A stretch of DNA of 19,231 bases. Origin: JAFGCY01 sp964609245. GTDB lineage: Bacteria > 4484-113 > JAFGCY01. The DNA is taken from assembly GCA_964609245.1 (NCBI GenBank), contig CAZSSB010000056.1, forward strand, positions 1 to 19,231, written 5' to 3'. Under the pieces are notes generated by a model that ran no database searches, was not told where the DNA came from, and worked only from the letters and a program-made list of their open reading frames with translations. Position 1 is the first letter of the stretch, and each line of letters opens with the position of its first letter. The position numbers were made by a program, and so were the translations under genes. Below, in pieces: positions 1 to 6,959 of the stretch.

Positions 1-1
1 T

Positions 2-481
2 GACGACCTAGTTATAGCTGAAAACGCGGAATTGGGATTGAATCCTGGTACAGTTATTAAGTTCGGTCCTGCTAGCTATCACGATGCGGTAGATATTCAG
101 GTGGACGGTGAGCTGTATGCGGTTGGAACTGCGAGCGAGAGGATTACGTTCACAGCATTAACGGATGACAGTGTCGGGGGCGACACGAACGCAGACGGGG
201 CTGGGAGCACACCGGTGAAAGGCTACTGGGGCGGGATCTACTACACCTCCACCAGTGATGACAGCGGGTGTTTCCTGAAGTACTGCGATCTGGCGTACGG
301 GGGAGATACGTACTGCGCAGGGGCCGATGCGCTGGTAACTGTGAGTGAGGCGAACCCGACAATCAGCAATTCTCACTTCGCATACAGCGAGGCCTGGGGC
401 ATTTACATCGTCTCGGGAAGCCCTACGTTGTCGGGCAATACGTTCACGGCGTGTGATGCTGGGGACATCCGCTATCCATAG
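2..481 (+). CDS. Right-handed beta-helix repeat surface protein, C-terminal fragment (5' end outside window)
   Basis: The frame is open from the first complete codon at position 2 to a TAG at 479-481, with no stop before the left edge, so this is the last ~159 residues of a longer protein. The fragment has the spacing and composition of parallel beta-helix proteins: short hydrophobic strands (TVIKFG, ERITFTAL, YWGGIYY, FLKYCDLAYGG) and turns such as NPTISNSHF and SPTLSGNTF, about one coil per 20-25 residues. Such proteins are usually secreted or cell-surface carbohydrate-active or adhesive proteins; which one cannot be told from this end. The gene is clearly AT-richer than its neighbours (24 of the first 60 bases are G or C, against roughly two thirds elsewhere) and uses A/T-ending codons freely, which suggests different ancestry or recent acquisition. 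It ends abruptly after a helix coil, with no recognisable sorting domain. Confidence 0.7.
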   Translation, partial: DDLVIAENAELGLNPGTVIKFGPASYHDAVDIQVDGELYAVGTASERITFTALTDDSVGGDTNADGAGSTPVKGYWGGIYYTSTSDDSGCFLKYCDLAYGGDTYCAGADALVTVSEANPTISNSHFAYSEAWGIYIVSGSPTLSGNTFTACDAGDIRYP

Positions 482-600
482 GGACGGGGGTTGGTTGCAG
501 TACGTGTACGCAAGTCATGGCGTCCGGAGAGCTGCGGAGTACGCCGTCCGGCGGGACTAGGGTAAGATAACGCGGCATGCGAAACGGAGGGCTTGAGAAT
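482..600 (+). promoter_or_regulatory. Intergenic region with a possible -10 box (TAAGAT, 563-568) before the lipoprotein gene
   Basis: TAAGAT at 563-568 lies 8 nt before an ATG at 577, the same geometry as the leaderless candidates elsewhere in the window. However, a GGAGGG Shine-Dalgarno sequence at 586-591 lies 9 nt before the in-frame ATG at 601, which fits a leadered start with a short 5' UTR better. No -35 match was seen. Nothing else was recognised in the gap. Confidence 0.35.
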
Positions 601-1056
601 ATGTTTAGAGCGACCAGGCTGGGCATCCTGCCGGGAGTGCTGATGACGACGCTGCTGGCGGCGGTGCTGATCGCGGCGGCGGGCTGCGGCGGCGGGTTCA
701 ACGTCGACGGCGGCAACAACGACACCACGCTGACGCTGCTCAGGACCACTTGGGACATCGGCGGCGACGAGGCGGAGCTGAACCTCTACGGACCGGACGT
801 GCCGGTGATCCTGACGGTGCGCTACTTCATCTTCGGCAGCGACGTGAACCTGGGCTCCGAGGGCACCATCCCGCTGGCGCACGAGCGCCTCGACGAGATG
901 GAGGTCGGCGAGCTGGCCTTCGGCGACCAGCTGATCGACGTGGACTTAAGCCCCTGGGACCAGTACGATTACGTCTACCTGCGGGCGCTGGGCACCTTCC
1001 CCAACCTGTCGTTCCGGCTCGATCCGGGCACGCGCTACGACTTCCGCGCCCAGTAG
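601..1056 (+). CDS. Small predicted lipoprotein, function unknown
   Basis: The product is 151 residues from the ATG at 601. I prefer this to the in-frame ATG at 577 because GGAGGG at 586-591 is ideally spaced from 601, and because this start places two Arg right before the hydrophobic stretch. Residues ~7-28 form a signal peptide ending in AAGC, with the lipidated Cys at 29 and a Gly-rich spacer, so it is a type II signal peptide with Ala rather than Leu at -3. The mature part is acidic and beta-rich (TTWDIGG, VILTVRYFIFG, YVYLRALG, SFRLDPGTRYDF). I do not recognise a family. Its stop codon is 21 nt from the convergent stop of the CorC-like gene. Confidence 0.7.
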   Translation: MFRATRLGILPGVLMTTLLAAVLIAAAGCGGGFNVDGGNNDTTLTLLRTTWDIGGDEAELNLYGPDVPVILTVRYFIFGSDVNLGSEGTIPLAHERLDEMEVGELAFGDQLIDVDLSPWDQYDYVYLRALGTFPNLSFRLDPGTRYDFRAQ

Positions 1057-1070
1057 CCGCGCCCCGCGGC
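1056..1070. terminator. GC hairpin between convergent 3' ends
   Basis: GCCGCG (1056-1061), a 3-nt loop, and CGCGGC (1065-1070) form a perfect 6-bp stem in the 21-nt gap between the lipoprotein gene and the CorC-like gene. There is no T-tract on either side, so it is at best a weak or Rho-assisted terminator, or simply composition. Confidence 0.25.
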
Positions 1071-1077
1071 GGCGGCG

Positions 1078-2307
1078 CTAGTCCGCGGCGGCATCCCCGT
1101 CCTCCAGCACGGCGGCCAGCACGCGGCTGACGCGGTTCTTGTCCACGCTCAGCACGGTGAAGGTCAGCTGCTCGTGCTCGAGGGTTTCGCGCGGCTCCGG
1201 GATGTGGCCCAGGGCATCGGTGATGAAGCCGCCCAGCGTGTCGACGTCCTCGGCGCTCAGCGACCAGCCCAGTTCCTCGTTCAGTTCCGCCAGCGGCAGC
1301 TGGCCGTCGATCACCCAGCAGCCGTCCTCGCGCTGGTGGATCATCCGGCTCTCGTCGTCGTACTCGTCCTGGATCTCGCCGACGATCTCCTCCAGCAGGT
1401 CCTCGATCGTCAGGATGCCCTCCGTGCCGCCGTACTCGTCCAGCACCACCGCCATGTGGGCCTTGGCCGCCTGCAGCTCGCGCAGCGCGTCGTCGATCTT
1501 CTTGCTCTCGGGCACGAACATCGGGTCCATCAGCATCGCCCGCAGGTCGAGGCGCTCCAGGTCGTCGTTGCGCGCCAGGAACTCCAGCAGGTCGCGCAGG
1601 TGCATGATGCCGATCACGTTGTCGATGCTGTCCTCGTAGACCGGAAAGCGGCTGAAGCGCGCCTCCGCCACGGTCGCGACGATCAGCTGCGGGTCCCAGG
1701 CCGCGTCCAGCGCCACCACGTCCGTGCGCGGCGTCATCACCTCGTGGGCGGTGGTGGCGCCCAGCTCCAGGATGTTCTCGATGTACTCGCGCTCCTCGGC
1801 CTCCACTTCCTCGCCGCTGGCCATCGTGATCTCGAACTCGCGGTCGTCGTCCTCCTGGCCGTTGCCGCCCGGCGTTGCCGGCGCGCGCAGCCAGAAAGCC
1901 AGCAGGTCGGCCAGCAGGTTGCCGGCCCGCACCAGCAGGCCGCCGCTGTCGGGCCGCCCCGCCAGCGTCACGCCGCTGAGCAGTCCCAGCACCGGAAATA
2001 CCAGCGCCGGCCACAGCGCGGCCGAGATCTGCAGCAGGCCCACCAGCCCACGCTCGGGCAGCATCGCCCGCAGCGCCAGCCACAGCAGCAGCGCGGCCAG
2101 GATCACGGCGATCACGGTTGCCGCCGCGCTGCGGGTTGCCTCGACGCGCAGCGCCGACCGCCCGATGCGGCTCGCGACGGCGCTATGGGCGGTCAGCCCG
2201 CCGGCCGCCGCCACCAGCAGTCCCAGGATCAGCAGCGCCGCCGCCAGCAGTGAGACGCCGGGGGTGCCGGCCTGCAGGGCCATCGACAGGGGTAAGTCAG
2301 TGTCCAA
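1078..2307 (-). CDS. CorC/HlyC-type CBS-domain membrane protein (hemolysin family)
   Basis: The product is 409 residues. Hydrophobic segments lie at about 18-40, 61-83 and 88-116; they occupy the place of the DUF21/CNNM domain but are divergent. A pair of CBS domains follows (about 185-245, with the classic MTPRTDVVALD and FSRFPVYEDSIDNVIGI, and 255-312, with AHMAVVLDEYGGTEGILT and IEDLLEEIVGEI). The C-terminal CorC/transporter-associated domain spans about 325-400 (VIDGQLPLAELNEELG, DTLGGFI). The family is linked to Mg2+/Co2+ homeostasis or efflux; CBS pairs bind adenine nucleotides. I take TTG at 2307 as the start because GAGGTG (2320-2315) lies 7 nt upstream, whereas ATG at 2283 has no Shine-Dalgarno. 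The TTG start overlaps the end of ybeY by 11 nt, implying translational coupling. The ybeY-corC order is a common bacterial pairing. Confidence 0.88.
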   Translation of the reverse strand: MDTDLPLSMALQAGTPGVSLLAAALLILGLLVAAAGGLTAHSAVASRIGRSALRVEATRSAAATVIAVILAALLLWLALRAMLPERGLVGLLQISAALWPALVFPVLGLLSGVTLAGRPDSGGLLVRAGNLLADLLAFWLRAPATPGGNGQEDDDREFEITMASGEEVEAEEREYIENILELGATTAHEVMTPRTDVVALDAAWDPQLIVATVAEARFSRFPVYEDSIDNVIGIMHLRDLLEFLARNDDLERLDLRAMLMDPMFVPESKKIDDALRELQAAKAHMAVVLDEYGGTEGILTIEDLLEEIVGEIQDEYDDESRMIHQREDGCWVIDGQLPLAELNEELGWSLSAEDVDTLGGFITDALGHIPEPRETLEHEQLTFTVLSVDKNRVSRVLAAVLEDGDAAAD

Positions 2308-2758
2308 AGGACTTCACCTCGATTCCGACGGATTGGCACAGCTCCCGGGTGCGGGCGTCCATCGCGTCCTGGGCCGCGGCGTCGGCGTGATCCCAGCCCG
2401 CCAGATGCAGCAGGCCGTGGATCACCAGCGCCGCGGCCTCGGCGGCCGGGCTGTTGCCGTTGGCCTTCGCCTGGCGCTCGACCGCGTCCCAGCTCAGCGC
2501 GATGTCGCCGCCGTGGCCGGGCAGGTCATCGGCGGGGAACGACAGCACGTCCGTGGCCTCGTCGACGCCGCGGAAGTCGCGGTTGAGCCTGCGGATCGCC
2601 GCGTCGTCGACGACGCGCAGCGCGACCGTCGCGGCCGGGAACAGCTGCTGAGCTGCGGGAGCACAGGCGGACATCAGGTCCGCCCAAGATCGCGGAGGCA
2701 CATCCACGTCGGCTGCCGCCTCCAGGTGTTTAGTTACTGCGTCCAATCGCCTTTCCAC
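2297..2758 (-). CDS. ybeY: Endoribonuclease YbeY (rRNA maturation factor)
   Basis: The product is 153 residues, the usual family length. The UPF0054/YbeY metal-binding signature is intact: H114-GLL-H118-LAGWD-H124, the three zinc-ligand histidines. The upstream block NRDFRGVDEATDVLSFP (about 59-75) is the second conserved family motif. YbeY is a single-strand endoribonuclease acting in 16S rRNA 3'-end maturation and late 70S ribosome quality control in the cytosol. The start is GTG at 2758; no convincing Shine-Dalgarno precedes it, but no better in-frame start gives a normal length. A TATAAT box on this strand (2805-2800) lies 41 nt upstream. The gene is followed without a gap by the CorC-like gene. 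Confidence 0.93.
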   Translation of the reverse strand: MERRLDAVTKHLEAAADVDVPPRSWADLMSACAPAAQQLFPAATVALRVVDDAAIRRLNRDFRGVDEATDVLSFPADDLPGHGGDIALSWDAVERQAKANGNSPAAEAAALVIHGLLHLAGWDHADAAAQDAMDARTRELCQSVGIEVKSFGH

Positions 2759-2799
2759 ACATTGCTGTGCCAGTAGTACCGCCCCAGGGCGGCTGACCG

Positions 2800-2805
2800 A
2801 TTATA
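2800..2805 (-). promoter_or_regulatory. Extended -10 promoter for ybeY-corC
   Basis: The minus strand reads TGTTATAAT, a perfect TATAAT with a TGn extension, 41 nt before the ybeY GTG. No -35 hexamer is evident, as expected of an extended -10 promoter. The leader holds a small CCGCC/GGCGG hairpin. Confidence 0.6.
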
Positions 2806-2847
2806 ACAGCGGCACACTCGGCAAGTGCGAAAGCCGCCCCGCGCCGG

Positions 2848-2853
2848 TATAAT
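2848..2853 (+). promoter_or_regulatory. TATAAT box placed for a leaderless transcript
   Basis: A perfect TATAAT is followed by only 8 nt before the ATG at 2862, so transcription would begin at or within about 2 nt of the start codon. There is no Shine-Dalgarno and no alternative Met nearby. Confidence 0.65.
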
Positions 2854-2861
2854 AGCCGCCG

Positions 2862-5099
2862 ATGCGCCGCATTGTTCTAGTGCTCGTCGTCTGCGCCCTG
2901 GCGCTGCGATGCACTGCGGCGCTCGCCGCGACGGGCAGCCTGACCTATCAGGCGCGCGTGATCCACGACAACCGCAACCAGCTCAGCTTCGTCAGCGGCA
3001 GCATCGACCTGGCCAGCGCCGCCTACAGCGAGCGGGTGGAGCGCAGCTTCGTGCTCAACTGGCGGCGGCTGCCGGGGCAGCTGGAGGCCACCCGGCCGGC
3101 GCTGCCGGCGATCTGGCAGGCGAACGGCCGCACGGCGCAGCGGCTGGACGGGGCGCTGCCGCGCTATGACAGCCCGCTGCTCAGGCACTTCGTGGTCGGA
3201 CGGGTGGTCAGCGGCCAGCGGCTCGAGCCGGGGGAGACCTACCTCTCCGACCAGCTGGTGATCACCACCGCGGCCTACGACCGCGGCAGCTTCGAGATCG
3301 TGGCCGAGTTCCGCGGCCTGCCGCTGGTGATCGTCGGGCGCACCGCCGAGCGTGAGGGCCGCGAGTTGGTTAAGGACCTGGCGGTGCTGGGGCCCGCCAG
3401 CGAGCTCTACCAGTACTTCTTCGACGAAATCGAGTACTCCGCTCAGCCGCTCGAATCGCCGCCGGCGCTGCCCGCCTTCGATCCGGCGCGCTACGTGACC
3501 TGGCCCAGCGACGGGCCGCAGCCGGTCGCGATCCGGCCGGTCAAGGACTGGCTGGTGTTCCGCGCGCATCTGCCCAACGGCCGGCCGCTGAACCTGGTCT
3601 TCGACTCGGGCGCCGAGCAGATGATCCTCGACGAGCTGGTGCTCAAGGTCGACGCGCTGCTGGAGCCGGTCGGCACGGCGCGCGTGGCGGGCGCGATCGC
3701 CAGCGGCGAGATGAACCTCTACGAGGGCTTCAGCTTCGTCGCCGGCGGGGTGCATTTCGACAACCTGCAGGTGATCGGCACGCAGCTGACCACGCTGGGG
3801 ATCGGCGCCGACATGCGGATTCACGGCATCGTCGGCGGCGAGATGCTGCAGCTCTGCCGCCTCGACATCGACCTGGCCGAGGGCGTGATGACGCTGGCGC
3901 CGCCGTCGGCGCCCGGCGAGCGCAGCGGCCAGCAGCTGCCGCTGACCTTCATCAGCGACATGCCCCACGTCGAGGCCGAGGTGCACGACACCGGCCGCGC
4001 GCTGCTGATGCTCGACACCGGCCAGCGCACCGAGCTGTCCGTCAACCTCGACTGGCTGGACACCTACGAGCTGGGGGAACAGCTCAAGCTCAACGGCTTC
4101 CTCGGCGGGGTGGCGGGCGGACTGCAGCCGCGCTACATCGTCGAGAACGTCGATCTGTCGCTGGGCGGCCAGACCTATCACCAGAATGCCGCCGACGCCG
4201 GCATGGCGGCCACCTTCAGCTTCAACGGCGTGCCGGTGGTCGGCTCGATCGGCTTTCCGCTGCTGGCCCGGCACTACGGCGGTGTGACCTTCGACTACAG
4301 CAACAAGCTGCTCTATCTGCGCGATCCGGCGGAGGAGCGCATCTTCGCCGGCCGCCCGGAGGCCTGGGACGCACCGTTCGAGGGACAGCCGCTCAGACTG
4401 GCCGGGCGGGGCGACGACGAGGGGGTGCGCCCCGAGGAGCGCGAGGACTACGAATACGCGGTGGCGGCCGTCACCCAGCGGGATGTTGATGATCCGCTGG
4501 GGCTGGTCAACTCCGCGGCGCGGTTGTGGCGCTGGGACCGCGGCGAGGGCTTCTACGGCTGGACCGCCGAAAGCGACCCCCGCTACCAGCGGATCGAGCT
4601 GCCCGACAGCAGCCGCTACAACGAGGAGGCCCGGGCGGAGGACCGCCGGCGCGATCAGGCTCAGCAGGCTGCTGCCCGGCCGGCCGTCGATCCTGAACCG
4701 GCAGTCCCGGTGCCGCCGGTCGCTGAACCGGAGCCGCTGCTCGATCTGCCGCGGGAGACCGCGCCCGAGCCTGCGATCGTGGAGCCACCGGAAGTCCTCC
4801 CTGAGCCGGAGCCTGAGCCACAGCCGCCGCCCGAAGTGCCTGCGCAGCTTACGCTGCCGCCGCTGCCGCCTGTACGCGAGCGGGTGCTGGGCCTCGGAGC
4901 GGTGATCCGCGGCCTGGCCGCCGCCACCCTCGAGGCGCTGGCCGAGCGGGCTCAGGCGGCCGCCGAGCAGCCCCCCGACGAGCCGGACGAGGAGCCCCAG
5001 GAGGAGGCCGAACCGGTCTACGCCTCGGGGCTGGGCGGCTCGGACAAGCGCGAGGACTACCAGTTCAGGCGCGGCGCGGGCAAGCTCCACTTCAAGTGA
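2862..5099 (+). CDS. Exported two-lobed retropepsin/pepsin-like aspartyl protease with Pro/Glu-rich tail
   Basis: The product is 745 residues. A Sec signal peptide covers about 1-23 (MRRIVLVLVVCALAL..., cleavage near ALAAT). Two catalytic-type motifs are visible: NLVFDSGAEQMIL with D248-S-G, and ALLMLDTGQRTEL with D385-T-G. Each is followed by the hydrophobic-hydrophobic-Gly element expected for an aspartyl-protease lobe (IHGIVGGEML and VVGSIGFPLL) and a terminal strand (GVMTLAPP; NKLLYLRDP). One chain therefore carries both lobes of the active site, as in pepsin, rather than one as in retropepsins. Residues ~1-230 are an unassigned beta-rich domain. Residues ~607-670 are Pro/Glu-rich, typical of a spacer, and the end is acidic then basic. 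It probably acts in the periplasm or at the cell surface; substrate unknown. The ATG at 2862 sits 8 nt behind TATAAT, suggesting a leaderless mRNA. Confidence 0.75.
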   Translation: MRRIVLVLVVCALALRCTAALAATGSLTYQARVIHDNRNQLSFVSGSIDLASAAYSERVERSFVLNWRRLPGQLEATRPALPAIWQANGRTAQRLDGALPRYDSPLLRHFVVGRVVSGQRLEPGETYLSDQLVITTAAYDRGSFEIVAEFRGLPLVIVGRTAEREGRELVKDLAVLGPASELYQYFFDEIEYSAQPLESPPALPAFDPARYVTWPSDGPQPVAIRPVKDWLVFRAHLPNGRPLNLVFDSGAEQMILDELVLKVDALLEPVGTARVAGAIASGEMNLYEGFSFVAGGVHFDNLQVIGTQLTTLGIGADMRIHGIVGGEMLQLCRLDIDLAEGVMTLAPPSAPGERSGQQLPLTFISDMPHVEAEVHDTGRALLMLDTGQRTELSVNLDWLDTYELGEQLKLNGFLGGVAGGLQPRYIVENVDLSLGGQTYHQNAADAGMAATFSFNGVPVVGSIGFPLLARHYGGVTFDYSNKLLYLRDPAEERIFAGRPEAWDAPFEGQPLRLAGRGDDEGVRPEEREDYEYAVAAVTQRDVDDPLGLVNSAARLWRWDRGEGFYGWTAESDPRYQRIELPDSSRYNEEARAEDRRRDQAQQAAARPAVDPEPAVPVPPVAEPEPLLDLPRETAPEPAIVEPPEVLPEPEPEPQPPPEVPAQLTLPPLPPVRERVLGLGAVIRGLAAATLEALAERAQAAAEQPPDEPDEEPQEEAEPVYASGLGGSDKREDYQFRRGAGKLHFK

Positions 5100-5124
5100 G
5101 CGGCGGCGCGCAGTGCCAATCGGT

Positions 5125-5130
5125 TACAAT
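5125..5130 (+). promoter_or_regulatory. -10 box (TACAAT) just upstream of the csrA-like gene
   Basis: TACAAT is followed by 11 nt before the ATG at 5142, leaving a 5' UTR of about 0-5 nt. No Shine-Dalgarno or -35 was seen. An in-frame TTG at 5136 would add two residues. Confidence 0.55.
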
Positions 5131-5141
5131 TAGGGTTGCCA

Positions 5142-5627
5142 ATGCTGGTGCTGACGCGCAAGCCGGGCGAGAAGATCATCGTCGGCAATCTGTATGAGAT
5201 CGAGATTGCGGCGGTGACTCGGGGCGTGGTGAAGTTCATCGTCAGCGTCGACCAGCCGCTGATCCTGATGCCGGGCAACATCGAACTGGAGGTCGGTGGC
5301 GACGGCGGCCCGCGCGAGATTACCTTCACCCGCAAGGTTGACGACTCCGTGCTGATCGGGGCCGATCCCCAGACCCAGGTCGAGGTTCTGGTGGTCAGCG
5401 TCAAGGGCGAGGCGGTGCGCGTCGGCGTCAAGGCCCCGCGCGAGGTCACGGTGCATCGCGAGGAGGTCTGGCGGCTGATCCAGGCCGAGAACATCGCCGC
5501 CGCCCAGGCCGCCGAGCTGGACCCGTCCCAGCTGAAGGAACTCCTCAGCCGCCGGCCCGAAGCTGGCCCATCGCTGGGGTCGCCGGAGGATGCCGCCGCC
5601 GCGGACGATGAAGCGCCGCCCGAGTAG
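5142..5627 (+). CDS. Tandem (two-unit) CsrA-like RNA-binding regulator
   Basis: The product is 161 residues from ATG 5142, which gives the canonical CsrA beginning MLVLTRKPGEK. CsrA is normally a ~60-residue homodimer that binds GGA motifs in mRNA leaders. Here one chain holds two units. Unit 1 (about 1-45) has L4-T5-R6, G15 and five beta strands but ends LILMPG instead of the VSVHREE strand. Unit 2 (about 60-120) restarts with ITFTRKV, has VLIG, VKGEAVRVGVKAPREV, and ends with the intact V104-H105-R106-E107-E108 and the helix WRLIQAEN. In CsrA, R6 of one chain pairs with R44 of the other to make each RNA site. Here R6 and R64 (both strand 1) and R106 (strand 5 of unit 2) are present, but unit 1 has Pro or Asn where R44 belongs. 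This predicts a single-chain pseudodimer with one complete site. An acidic tail follows (about 125-161). Its stop codon is inside a palindrome shared with the convergent gene. Confidence 0.8.
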   Translation: MLVLTRKPGEKIIVGNLYEIEIAAVTRGVVKFIVSVDQPLILMPGNIELEVGGDGGPREITFTRKVDDSVLIGADPQTQVEVLVVSVKGEAVRVGVKAPREVTVHREEVWRLIQAENIAAAQAAELDPSQLKELLSRRPEAGPSLGSPEDAAAADDEAPPE

Positions 5628-5636
5628 CCGCGGCTA
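5625..5636. other. Perfect 12-bp palindrome carrying both stop codons of a convergent pair
   Basis: TAGCCGCGGCTA gives the TAG of the csrA-like gene on the plus strand and, read on the minus strand, the TAG of the convergent gene. Only 6 nt separate the two coding regions. Confidence 0.8.
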
Positions 5637-6611
5637 GTCCTCCCAGAACCGGCCGGTGTCCGGCCGCCCGCCCCGCAGCCGCCGAACCTGCCAGCTGCCG
5701 GCGCGGTCCATTTCGATCAGCCGCTCGCTGAGCTCGTCGGTGGCGCGGTGCTCGCCGGCGTTGCCGTCCTGCAGCTGGCCCTCGACGTAGTCGCTGGTCA
5801 CCTCGCCCGGTCCGAAGTCCAGGATCACGTAGACGCGCCAGTCATGGAGGAAGCTGTAGGGCTCGGCGAAGAAGTAGGGCAGGTGGCCCCGGGCCCGCAC
5901 CTCGAAGACCCCCTCCTGCCAGGGCACCGTCAGCCGGTCCCAGTGGGCGCTGTAGGGCTGGTAGTTCAGCTCCGGGTCGATCAGGAAGGCGTCGTCCTCC
6001 ATCATCGCGAAGACGATCAGCTGGGGCTCGACGCTGCTCTCGTTGTCCTCGATCTCGATCAGCGCCGAAATCTCGAACTCGTCGCCGGGCTCGAAGTAGC
6101 TGGTGCGGTAGGACTCCTGGGGGTTGTAGAGCTCGACGTCCAGGATCTCGACGTCGGGCGCGTCGGGGCCCGTGATGTCGAAGCCGGTCTCGCTGTACTG
6201 CGGGGCGGTGCCCTTGAAGCCCAGTTCCACCTTGAGGCGGAAGCCGCGCTCGCCGAAGACGCTGTCCGTGCGGATGAAGCGCGGAAAGACCAGGTCGTGC
6301 TCGCCTGCGGGCAGGAAGAACTTGAGCTTGTGCTTGCTGACAATCAGTTCGTCCTCGTCGTCGCTCTCGTCGTCGATCACCACCATGAACAGATCGACCT
6401 TCTCCTCGCCGCGGAAGCCGCCGACATCGACCCGGACCAGCGCGTTCAGCTCCTCGACGTCCGGCCAGGCGAAGCCCGCCAGCTTGTTGAACTGCGGGGA
6501 TTCGTCGGGGTAGACGTAGAAGTCCACGATCTCGGCGTGGCGATCCTGGGCCAGCGCCGCGGCGGGCAGCAGCAGAGCGGCCAGGCTCATGATCAGCGGC
6601 CAGCGTGTCAT
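5634..6611 (-). CDS. Exported beta-rich protein, function unknown
   Basis: The product is 325 residues from ATG 6611. I chose this start because GGGAGG (6623-6618) lies 6 nt upstream and the product then begins with a clean Sec signal peptide (MTRWPLIMSLAALLLPAAALAQ, cleavage after ALA); the frame stays open 106 codons further upstream, but that part has no coding character. The mature protein is very acidic and alternates short beta strands (EIVDFYVYPDE, HDLVFPRFIRTDSVFGE, FRLKVELGFKG, WRVYVILDFGPGEV), resembling repeated Ig-like or C2-like beta sandwiches. I do not recognise a family. It may be a periplasmic or secreted binding protein. Its promoter must lie in the 132-bp gap shared with hicB; TATGCATATAC around 6640-6650 is a possible -10 region. 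Confidence 0.65.
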   Translation of the reverse strand: MTRWPLIMSLAALLLPAAALAQDRHAEIVDFYVYPDESPQFNKLAGFAWPDVEELNALVRVDVGGFRGEEKVDLFMVVIDDESDDEDELIVSKHKLKFFLPAGEHDLVFPRFIRTDSVFGERGFRLKVELGFKGTAPQYSETGFDITGPDAPDVEILDVELYNPQESYRTSYFEPGDEFEISALIEIEDNESSVEPQLIVFAMMEDDAFLIDPELNYQPYSAHWDRLTVPWQEGVFEVRARGHLPYFFAEPYSFLHDWRVYVILDFGPGEVTSDYVEGQLQDGNAGEHRATDELSERLIEMDRAGSWQVRRLRGGRPDTGRFWED

Positions 6612-6728
6612 CGGCGTCCTCCCGTACGAGTCGATTCCCGTATATGCATACCACAGGCCATGACGTGGCGGGGAGGGCGGATGTTGGACCGGTGGGAGTA
6701 CGCAGGCCCGGGACTCGGACGGCGGAGT

Positions 6729-6734
6729 TATAAT
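6729..6734 (+). promoter_or_regulatory. TATAAT box for leaderless hicBA mRNA
   Basis: A perfect TATAAT is followed by 9 nt before the ATG at 6744, predicting a transcript starting at or 1-3 nt before the hicB start. No -35 or Shine-Dalgarno was seen. Confidence 0.65.
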
Positions 6735-6743
6735 CTGGCGAAC

Positions 6744-6959
6744 ATGGATACCATGGCGGAACTGATCATCGAAGTGCTGGAAGACGAGGAGTGCGGCTTC
6801 CGCGCCCGCGCGCTCGGCGAGGGCATCTTCACGCACGGAGCCACGCTGGATGAACTCCGGGCCAACATCCGCGAGGCCGTTGATGCGTACTACGACGGTG
6901 AGCCGCGACCCGCGATCGTACGCCTGCACTTCGTGCGCCAGGAGGTTCTGTCCTGGTAA
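6744..6959 (+). CDS. hicB: Short HicB-like antitoxin
   Basis: The product is 71 residues from ATG 6744. A much longer frame is open upstream but is antisense to the neighbouring gene. The sequence follows the small HicB-like family: a strand with acidic turn (ELIIEVLEDEECGFRARALG), GIFTHGATLDELRANIREAV, and the C-terminal block IVRLHFVRQEVLSW. This is the partial RNase-H-like fold that binds and inhibits HicA. It lacks the C-terminal HTH or ribbon-helix-helix DNA-binding domain of longer HicB proteins, so it probably cannot autoregulate by itself. Members of this short family are sometimes mislabelled as 2-oxoisovalerate dehydrogenase. The order is antitoxin first, and the stop overlaps the start of hicA. 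AGGAGG inside its 3' end (6940-6945) serves hicA. Confidence 0.82.
   Translation: MDTMAELIIEVLEDEECGFRARALGEGIFTHGATLDELRANIREAVDAYYDGEPRPAIVRLHFVRQEVLSW

Noticed and set aside
345..560. Frameshifted continuation of the beta-helix gene
   Set aside because: The alternative frame is Arg/Ser-rich with no beta-helix pattern; the TAG at 479-481 follows a complete coil.
827..2253. Long frames opposite or overlapping the CorC-like gene (minus 827-2083, plus 1174-2253)
   Set aside because: Shadow frames with Arg/Gly/Ala- or Gln/His/Arg-rich nonsense composition; the CorC frame carries clear CBS motifs.
2877..5090. 737-codon antisense frame over the aspartyl protease gene
   Set aside because: Compositional shadow; no signal peptide, motif or promoter.
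5136..5141. TTG 5136 as the csrA-like start
   Set aside because: It adds only Met-Pro before the canonical MLVLTR start and has no Shine-Dalgarno; ATG 5142 matches family N termini, though 5136 cannot be excluded.
5748..6743. N-terminal extension of hicB to a 403-residue protein
   Set aside because: The extension is antisense to the exported-protein gene; the HicB domain starts at 6744 right behind a TATAAT box.
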